Positions 4,761 through 9,669 of a DNA stretch of 9,669 bases are shown here, in pieces. Positions within the stretch are counted from its first letter, which is position 1. Each line of letters opens with the position of its first letter. The position numbers were made by a program, and so were the translations under genes. The stretch spans positions 1 to 9,669 of the forward strand of contig JAEZED010000143.1 in assembly GCA_023417885.1 (NCBI GenBank). The letters are read 5' to 3'. This DNA comes from Planctomycetota bacterium (GTDB lineage Bacteria > Planctomycetota > Phycisphaerae > Tepidisphaerales > Tepidisphaeraceae). Under the pieces are notes generated by a model. It saw only the letters and a program-made list of their open reading frames with translations, had not been told where the DNA came from and made no database searches.

Positions 4761-5969
4761 TCAGCTTCCGCTACCCAGCAGCAACGTCAGCGCCTCCGGG
4801 AGAAGAGCCCCCCAGGCCTGCTCGTTGTGCTGCCCGTCCCGGACCACCACCAGTTGCAGGTTCACCGGCGAGAGTGACTGGCGCAGCTTCTCGTTCAGGG
4901 AGCGGACACGCGCCACCTCCTCCGCCGCGCGGGCGCCCTCGGCTTCGCCGATCGAGAGAAACAGCCTCACGTCCTTCCAGACCGGCATCGCCGCGTTCTC
5001 CATCACCTCCTGGAGCCGCGCGCCGTTCCAGTGGAGCGACGGCGACATCACGATCGCGCCGCCGAACGTCCGCGCCTGCGTCCGCAGCCCCTCCAGTGCG
5101 ATCAGCCCGCCCATGCTGCTGCCGCCGATGAACGTGTGCGCTCGGCCGTCTTCCGTGCGGTAGGTGTCGTCGATGAATGGCTTCACCTCCGTCGCCAGGA
5201 AGCGCAGGTAGGCGTCGCCGCGCGACACGGCGCCTCCCTCGCCGATCTTCGGCGAGTACTCCACCATCCGCTGGTCCCCCGCGTGATCGACGCCGACGAT
5301 GATCAGCGGGCGGATCCGCCCCTCCTCGATCAGCTTCGTCGCCGTCTCGTCCGCCTGCCACTCGTTGTTCAGGAAGGCCGTCACGCGGTCGAAGAGGTTC
5401 TGCCCGTCCTGCATGTAGAGCACCGGGTAGCGCTTCTGCTCATCCTCGTCATACCCCGGCGGGAGCCAGACGCGCAGGGTGCGCTTGTTCCCGAGCTCCC
5501 TGCTCTGGAAGTTCTCGTGCAGGCGCAGCTCGCCGGTGACCGTCGGCCCGACCGCCTCCTGCACCGGCGCGGGTCCGGCGCCCGCCGCCGGCGCGGGGAT
5601 GTCGGCCCAGGCCGCGACCTCGACTTTCGCCGTCTCCCCCGGCTTGACCGAGCGGTTGGCGATTTCCGTCCCGTCCGCCGCCTTCTCGACCGTCTCCCAG
5701 GTGCCGCGCGTGATCTTGAACTCCACCGCCTCTCCCGCCGGCAGATCGACCTCCACCACGTAAAGCCCGTCCTCCTGCCGGGTCAGCTTCAGCCCGTCGG
5801 GGCGCCAGTTTCCCAGTTGCGCAACGCCTCCGGCGATGTAGAGCGTCTGGTCGGCCGGCGTGTTCGAGGGCACCTTCACGTCGAAGCGCGTGGCCTGCCC
5901 GAGCGCGAGCGCCGGGAAAGCCAGGAGCACGAACGCCGTCCAGATCGTCAGGCAGTGGGCTCGACGCAT
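4761..5969 (-). CDS. Secreted esterase with N-terminal CBM20-like domain (putative esterase D / Fes family)
   Basis: A 402-residue protein starting at ATG 5969-5967. Residues 1-25 (MRRAHCLTIWTAFVLLAFPA and following) form a signal peptide with a likely signal peptidase I site near ALGQA. Residues about 28-115 look like a CBM20 starch-binding domain (LYIAGGVAQLGNW, LPAGEAVEFKITRGTWETVE). A Pro/Ala linker at about 123-140 leads to an alpha/beta-hydrolase of the putative esterase family (PF00756): RVWLPPGYDED, YPVLYMQDGQNLFD, PLIIVGVDHAG, the nucleophile elbow GGSSMGG with Ser285, and a terminal HNEQAW with the catalytic His381. The acidic triad member would be in SIGEAEG (Glu342 or Glu344). Relatives cleave carboxylic esters of sugars or siderophores; the CBM20-like domain suggests a polysaccharide or glycan context, but the substrate is unknown. 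It is divergent from the SDR gene and convergent with thrS, with the repeat array just beyond its stop. Confidence 0.9.
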   Translation of the reverse strand: MRRAHCLTIWTAFVLLAFPALALGQATRFDVKVPSNTPADQTLYIAGGVAQLGNWRPDGLKLTRQEDGLYVVEVDLPAGEAVEFKITRGTWETVEKAADGTEIANRSVKPGETAKVEVAAWADIPAPAAGAGPAPVQEAVGPTVTGELRLHENFQSRELGNKRTLRVWLPPGYDEDEQKRYPVLYMQDGQNLFDRVTAFLNNEWQADETATKLIEEGRIRPLIIVGVDHAGDQRMVEYSPKIGEGGAVSRGDAYLRFLATEVKPFIDDTYRTEDGRAHTFIGGSSMGGLIALEGLRTQARTFGGAIVMSPSLHWNGARLQEVMENAAMPVWKDVRLFLSIGEAEGARAAEEVARVRSLNEKLRQSLSPVNLQLVVVRDGQHNEQAWGALLPEALTLLLGSGS

Positions 5970-5978
5970 GCCCCCAGT

Positions 5979-6049
5979 CTATCCGGCGCCGGCTCAGCGC
6001 GAACCACATCGTGCGCCCGGCGCAGGGTGGCACGTTTTTTGCCGGATAG
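5979..6049. repeat. 9-bp inverted repeat bracketing the divergent promoter region
   Basis: CTATCCGGC (5979-5987) and GCCGGATAG (6041-6049) are exact reverse complements, 53 bases apart. One copy lies just upstream of the esterase start and the other at the downstream edge of the sigma-54 element, so each divergent gene reads GCCGGATAG near its expected transcription start. A separate 10-bp palindrome, CCGGCGCCGG (5983-5992), overlaps the left copy. The repeat could be a shared regulator site or initial-transcribed sequence. Confidence 0.5.
6028..6042 (+). promoter_or_regulatory. Sigma-54 (RpoN) -24/-12 promoter for the SDR gene
   Basis: TGGCACG (6028-6034), four Ts and TTGC (6039-6042) match the sigma-54 consensus TGGCACG-N4-TTGC at every specified base, with the invariant GG and GC exactly 12 bases apart. 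Transcription would begin near 6053, leaving a 5' leader of about 45 bases before ATG 6098. Such promoters require an AAA+ enhancer-binding protein (established knowledge); no enhancer site could be identified in the short upstream spacer. Confidence 0.7.
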
Positions 6050-6097
6050 GGGGGGCGGTATTTGCGCCCCGCGCCGATCAACACGAAAGGAATCATC

Positions 6098-7171
6098 ATG
6101 GCCGTGCACCTTCGACCCCTGGAAGACCAGACCATCGTCCTCACCGGCGCCAGCAGCGGCATCGGGCTGGTGACCGCCAGGATGGCGGCACGGCGGGGCG
6201 CGCGTCTGGTGCTCGCGGCGCGCACTGAGGACGCATTGCGCGACTTGGCGGAGGAGATCGCCCGCAATGGCGGGGAGGCGCATGCTGTCGTCTGCGACGT
6301 GGGGAACCAGGAGGATGTGCGTCGCCTGCGCGACGCGGCGATCGACCGGTTCGGCGGCTTCGATACGTGGGTGAACGACGCGGGCATCGGCATGTTCGGC
6401 CGCATCCTGGACATCCCGGTCGACGACATGAAGCGGCTCTTCGACACGAACGTCTGGGGCGTGGTGCACGGCAGCATCGCCGCGGCAGAGTACTTCCGCG
6501 ACCGTGCGCAGCATCGCGGCGAGCGCGGGTTCGGCGGCGCGATCATCAACGTCGGTAGCGTCGTCTCCTACCAGGCAATCCCGCTCCAGGGCCCCTACGT
6601 CGCCAGCAAGCATGCGGTGCTCGGCTTCACCGATTCGCTGCGACAGGAGCTCGAGCACGACGGCATCGATGTCAGTCTCACCTGCGTCATGCCCAACGCG
6701 ATCGACACGCCTTACCCGCACCATGCGCCCAACTACATGGGCGTCGAGGCGACGCTGCCGCCGCCCGTGTATGCGCCGGAGACGGTCGCGCGCGTCATCC
6801 TTCGCGCCGCCACCCATCCCACGCGCAACATCACCGTCGGCGGCGCCTTCAAGACGCAGACCGCGCTCAACAAGGTCGTCCCCGGCCTCATCGACGCCTT
6901 CATGCGCACTTTCGTCTGGGACCAGCAGCGCCGCGAGGACGAGCCGATCGGCCGGCGCGAGCTGCGCGGTCTCGAGGCGCCCAGCGGGCGCACAGAGTTC
7001 GGCGCGCTCCACGAGCGCGGCGACATGGATCGATGGACGATGCCCTTCAGCGCCTATACCGAGGCCCGGATGCACCCGCTGGCCGCAACCGCCGTGCTGG
7101 CGGGCATCGGCCTGCTCGTCGGGGCCGCCGTGCGTGAGTTCGGCTCGGAGGCCGAACACGCCCCTCGCTGA
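6098..7171 (+). CDS. SDR-family oxidoreductase with C-terminal membrane segment
   Basis: The 357-residue protein starts at ATG 6098, with AAAGGA (6086-6091) six bases upstream. The Rossmann domain has the cofactor motif TGASSGIG (16-23). Arg37 and Arg42 follow beta-2, suggesting a preference for NADP. NDAG (93-96) is the variant of NNAG common in this subgroup. The active site is Asn118, Ser154, Tyr167 and Lys171 (YVASK), so the classical SDR tetrad is intact. The core ends near residue 250. The extra 100 or so residues carry an Arg/Glu-rich stretch and a hydrophobic helix at about 326-346 (HPLAATAVLAGIGLLVGAAV), which probably anchors the enzyme to the membrane. The substrate is unknown. A sigma-54 promoter lies immediately upstream, so expression is probably tied to a specific activator signal. 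It is divergent from the esterase and upstream of the HEAT-repeat gene on the same strand. Confidence 0.92.
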   Translation: MAVHLRPLEDQTIVLTGASSGIGLVTARMAARRGARLVLAARTEDALRDLAEEIARNGGEAHAVVCDVGNQEDVRRLRDAAIDRFGGFDTWVNDAGIGMFGRILDIPVDDMKRLFDTNVWGVVHGSIAAAEYFRDRAQHRGERGFGGAIINVGSVVSYQAIPLQGPYVASKHAVLGFTDSLRQELEHDGIDVSLTCVMPNAIDTPYPHHAPNYMGVEATLPPPVYAPETVARVILRAATHPTRNITVGGAFKTQTALNKVVPGLIDAFMRTFVWDQQRREDEPIGRRELRGLEAPSGRTEFGALHERGDMDRWTMPFSAYTEARMHPLAATAVLAGIGLLVGAAVREFGSEAEHAPR

Positions 7172-7238
7172 AGCGCAAATCCGCACGAACTCAAGACTTC
7201 TCAAGGTGTGGCGGCATGCAGTCCGATAAGGGCGAAGC

Positions 7239-9143
7239 GTGCCTCCCCCGGCGAACAGCCCCGTCCATGCGCTCCTGCGCCGCCATCCCGCGCCCGCGGT
7301 CGATGACGTGCTCCTGGAGTCGCTTCGCCTGGGCGAACCGCCCGAGCAGCTGGCCATCGTCGAGACATTGCTCGTCCGCCGCACCGCCCACGGCCTGGCG
7401 GGGCTGGTGGCACAGTTCGCCACGCTGCCGGACACGATACGGCGGCGACTGGTGGCGCGATGTGACATGCTCGCGCCCGCCGTCTCGCGTTGCGCGCGGG
7501 CCGACACCGAGTTGCCGCGCGTCTCGGCGGCCCGGTTCATCGGCGAGGCCGGGTCGGCCAGGCTCATCTACATCCTGGGCGAGCTGCTCCGGAGCGGTTC
7601 GTCCGACGTCTTCGGCGCCGCATGCGAGGCGACGGCCGCCCTGGCAGACTCGATCTGGTGCGCCGCCGACGATCTACGGCAGGGCCGGCTGGACGGGGAG
7701 GAGCGCGGCGCGATCTTCGATCGGCTCGTCGCGATCGGAAGCGAACTCGAGCCGCTGGTACTGCGGGCGCTCGACGCGCCGCGCGGTTCCGATTCGCCGG
7801 GGCTGGCACGTGCGGCCGTGCAGATCATGGCGGTGCGGCGCGGGCCCCTGTGCGAGGCGATGCGCCGGCACGGCGGCAGGCCGTGGCCACTGGTGAGTTC
7901 GCGGCTTGCGCGTCCGTCGGACGCCGCCGCGGTGGCGGCGCTGCTGGCTTGTGCGGGTCGGGGCCCGCTGCGGCAGGAGATCGTCGCGCGGCTCGCTGCC
8001 GCCGACGCCGCCGAGGCGCTGCCGGGGCTCGTTGATCATGCCTATCGACTGGTCGACCCCGCGCTTCAGTCCGCGGCGCTGGCGGGACGGGGGCGGGCGC
8101 TTTCCGAGCAGGAGATCAGGGTTCTCCGCGAGCGGTCCGCAGGCGGCGCTGCGCGGGCGGCCCTGTGGCTCGCTCACGGCACCGGGCGGCAGGGGACGGA
8201 AGTGACGGCCGAAGCGGTGTGGAAGCATGCTGGCGGGTGCGGGGTTTCGCTCCTGCGGAGCACCGTTGATGTGCCCGGGGCGCATCACCGGCTTGCGACG
8301 CGGATCCTGGAAGGGGACGAGGAGCGGGCGGGGCGGATGGCGGCGCGGGTGCTGGCCCGCGCGGGGGAGGCGGGTTCGGACAGAATCCTGCTGCGCCGCC
8401 TTGCGTCGGCCCCGCCGACGGTGCGCGCCACCATCGCCCGGCGGATCGGCGCGCGAAGCTTTCACCTCTACTGGGAACGGTTCGATCTCATGATGCCCGA
8501 AGCCCGACAATCCGCAGGTCGTGCCCTCTTCAAGATGCTGCCGCAGGAGCTTGCGCGCCTGAAGCGCCTGCTCGTCTCCGGCACGCCGAACGAGGCGATC
8601 AAGGCCCTCTGCGTCGCCTCCGAGCTGGGGATCGCGCAGCAGGTGCGCGACGAAATCCGGCAGCTCTGCGAGCACGGCGACGCCAAGGTCCGCTCCAAGG
8701 CCGTGCTCATGATCGGCGAGCTTCTCGCCGAGGGGCGCGACGCCGAGGCGGAGCAGCGGCTGGAGGCGGCGCTGGTCGATGCCGACGACCGCGTGCGCGC
8801 CAACGCGATCGAAGTGCTTGAACGCACGGGCCGGCGGGAGCTGGCGTCACTCCTGGAGGCGCGTTCGCGCCTGGGGCGCAACCGTGAACGCGCCAACGCC
8901 ATCCGGGCCATGGCGCGGATGCGCCTGGCGGACCCGCAGCGGCCCCTCTTCGACATGCTGCGCGACCGGCGCGACCCCCATCGCCTCAGCGCACTCTGGG
9001 CGGTCGAGCAGACCGGGCAGTGGAAGCTGCTGGAGGAGGTCGTGCGCCTGGCGCGCAGCGACTCCAACAGCCGCGTGCGGCGATACGCCCTGGGCACCGT
9101 GCAGCGGATGGCGGAGCAGATGCGCCGACCCGCGGCGGCCTGA
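7239..9143 (+). CDS. HEAT-repeat protein, function unknown
   Basis: A 634-residue, all-helical, soluble protein. The start is GTG 7239, supported by AAGGG (7228-7232) six bases upstream. Repeats of helix pairs with the VR...A..L signature are clearest in the C-terminal third: DAKVRSKAVLMIGELL (about 481-496), DDRVRANAIEVLERTG (about 515-530), ERANAIRAMARM, DPHRLSALWAVEQTG and SNSRVRRYALGTVQRM (about 609-624). The N-terminal part has weaker, more diverged repeats. No enzymatic motif, signal peptide or membrane segment is seen. HEAT solenoids act as protein-binding scaffolds. The gene begins 67 bases after the SDR stop and is followed after 28 bases by a small membrane protein, with which it probably forms an operon. 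The partner and pathway are unknown. Confidence 0.85.
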   Translation: MPPPANSPVHALLRRHPAPAVDDVLLESLRLGEPPEQLAIVETLLVRRTAHGLAGLVAQFATLPDTIRRRLVARCDMLAPAVSRCARADTELPRVSAARFIGEAGSARLIYILGELLRSGSSDVFGAACEATAALADSIWCAADDLRQGRLDGEERGAIFDRLVAIGSELEPLVLRALDAPRGSDSPGLARAAVQIMAVRRGPLCEAMRRHGGRPWPLVSSRLARPSDAAAVAALLACAGRGPLRQEIVARLAAADAAEALPGLVDHAYRLVDPALQSAALAGRGRALSEQEIRVLRERSAGGAARAALWLAHGTGRQGTEVTAEAVWKHAGGCGVSLLRSTVDVPGAHHRLATRILEGDEERAGRMAARVLARAGEAGSDRILLRRLASAPPTVRATIARRIGARSFHLYWERFDLMMPEARQSAGRALFKMLPQELARLKRLLVSGTPNEAIKALCVASELGIAQQVRDEIRQLCEHGDAKVRSKAVLMIGELLAEGRDAEAEQRLEAALVDADDRVRANAIEVLERTGRRELASLLEARSRLGRNRERANAIRAMARMRLADPQRPLFDMLRDRRDPHRLSALWAVEQTGQWKLLEEVVRLARSDSNSRVRRYALGTVQRMAEQMRRPAAA

Positions 9144-9171
9144 TCGCGCGGCGAAACCACCGGGAGGCATC

Positions 9172-9585
9172 ATGGGCATCGAGACGACCCCCTTCATCCA
9201 CCTGCTTGCGGCGGGGGCCCGCGCGCAGGAAATCGCCCGCGGGTTCGGCGGGGAGTCCGGAGGCTTCGGCGACATCGACGGGCGGTGGCTCAGCGCGCTG
9301 GTGATGATCGCGACCGCGGGTGTCGTGCTGGCGGTGGCGGGGGATCGCCTCCGGCGCTGGCGCGCTGCGCGAGCGGCGGGGAGCGGGCGCGTGCTGCGGG
9401 ACCTGTCGCGTCACCTGGGTCTGACGCGCAGCCAGCGTCGTCGCCTGAGACGGGCGGCGGGGGAGATGGGCGTCGAACACGCCGCGACGCTGCTGATCTG
9501 CCCGACCCTGCTCCTCAAGGCGCGGCACCAGTCACCGGCGCAGATGCGCGGCGAGCTCGACCGCGTCCTTCTCCGGGCGCGCTGA
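9172..9585 (+). CDS. Small single-pass membrane protein, unknown
   Basis: A 137-residue protein. ATG 9172 has GGGAGG (9162-9167) four bases upstream, which decides the start over in-frame codons inside the preceding gene. A Gly-rich N-terminal stretch is followed by one membrane helix at about 39-57 (WLSALVMIATAGVVLAVAG). Then comes a strongly basic boundary (DRLRRWRAARA), which by the positive-inside rule leaves the C-terminus in the cytoplasm. Residues about 75-116 form a basic helical domain (LSRHLGLTRSQRRRLRRAAG, then ATLLICPTLLLKA). I do not recognise a named family. Its close spacing after the HEAT-repeat gene suggests the two work together, perhaps with the scaffold recruited to the membrane; that is inference. 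Confidence 0.8.
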   Translation: MGIETTPFIHLLAAGARAQEIARGFGGESGGFGDIDGRWLSALVMIATAGVVLAVAGDRLRRWRAARAAGSGRVLRDLSRHLGLTRSQRRRLRRAAGEMGVEHAATLLICPTLLLKARHQSPAQMRGELDRVLLRAR

Positions 9586-9627
9586 AACGGACGTCTGCCC
9601 GTCGCTGCGGCTGAAGGTGCGGCGGCA

Positions 9628-9669
9628 CGAGTGCAGCGACCCCTGCAACGAGTACAGCGGCCCCTGCGC
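9628..9669. repeat. Start of a second 21-bp tandem repeat, truncated by the window edge
   Basis: CGAGTGCAGCGACCCCTGCAA (9628-9648) is followed immediately by a second 21-bp unit (9649-9669) that differs at four positions. The first unit contains the inverted pair TGCAG/CTGCA. The window ends exactly with the second unit, so the copy number is unknown. The stretch 9586-9627 after the membrane-protein gene shows nothing else recognisable. Confidence 0.6.

Noticed and set aside
5992..6006. Sigma-54 promoter on the minus strand for the esterase
   Set aside because: Only the GG/GC spacing and a few consensus bases match (TGGTTCG-CGCT-GAGC); such matches are frequent in GC-rich DNA.
5031..6173. 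380-codon plus-strand open frame across the esterase and into the SDR gene
   Set aside because: It is Arg/His-rich shadow sequence with no recognisable domain, overlapping two well-supported genes.

Overview
The window is GC-rich bacterial DNA with densely packed protein genes. The threonyl-tRNA synthetase has an MNCPHH active-site segment and a GELGGMTRVRGFTQDDAH core, and the neighbours are a hybrid kinase-receiver protein, a HEAT-repeat protein and an esterase with a starch-binding-like domain. This would fit the Planctomycetes or a related PVC or deep-branching lineage. That placement is an inference from family style, not a database result. No rRNA, tRNA, CRISPR array, transposase or phage gene is visible.

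Layout from left to right: (1) the 3' part of a sensor histidine kinase with a C-terminal receiver domain (+); (2) a class I SAM-dependent methyltransferase (-) whose stop codon abuts the kinase stop; (3) a divergent spacer, then a short leader containing an 18-codon peptide with six Thr codons, mutually exclusive stems and a hairpin followed by T6, then thrS (+); (4) a 477-bp convergent spacer holding a 27-codon small ORF with a strong ribosome binding site, two hairpins and an AT-rich array of eleven diverged 21-bp repeats; (5) a secreted esterase with a CBM20-like domain (-); (6) a divergent spacer with a near-perfect sigma-54 promoter and a 9-bp inverted repeat; (7) an SDR oxidoreductase with a C-terminal membrane segment (+); (8) a HEAT-repeat protein and a small single-pass membrane protein, probably one operon (+); (9) two further 21-bp tandem repeats running off the right edge.

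The most interesting item is the thrS leader. A Thr-rich peptide (four Thr codons in a row), a 1:2 stem, a 6-bp 2:3 antiterminator and a 3:4 terminator with a T6 tract lie in the order and spacing of ribosome-mediated transcription attenuation. The design is like the enterobacterial thr operon leader but is placed in front of the tRNA-charging enzyme. If real, thrS would be switched on when charged tRNA-Thr runs short. The second item is the 21-bp array. Its conserved core TTGRYCAA is strand-symmetric and its units recur every two helical turns, which looks more like a protein-binding or structural DNA element than a gene. All structures were found by eye; no folding energies, alignments or searches were run.
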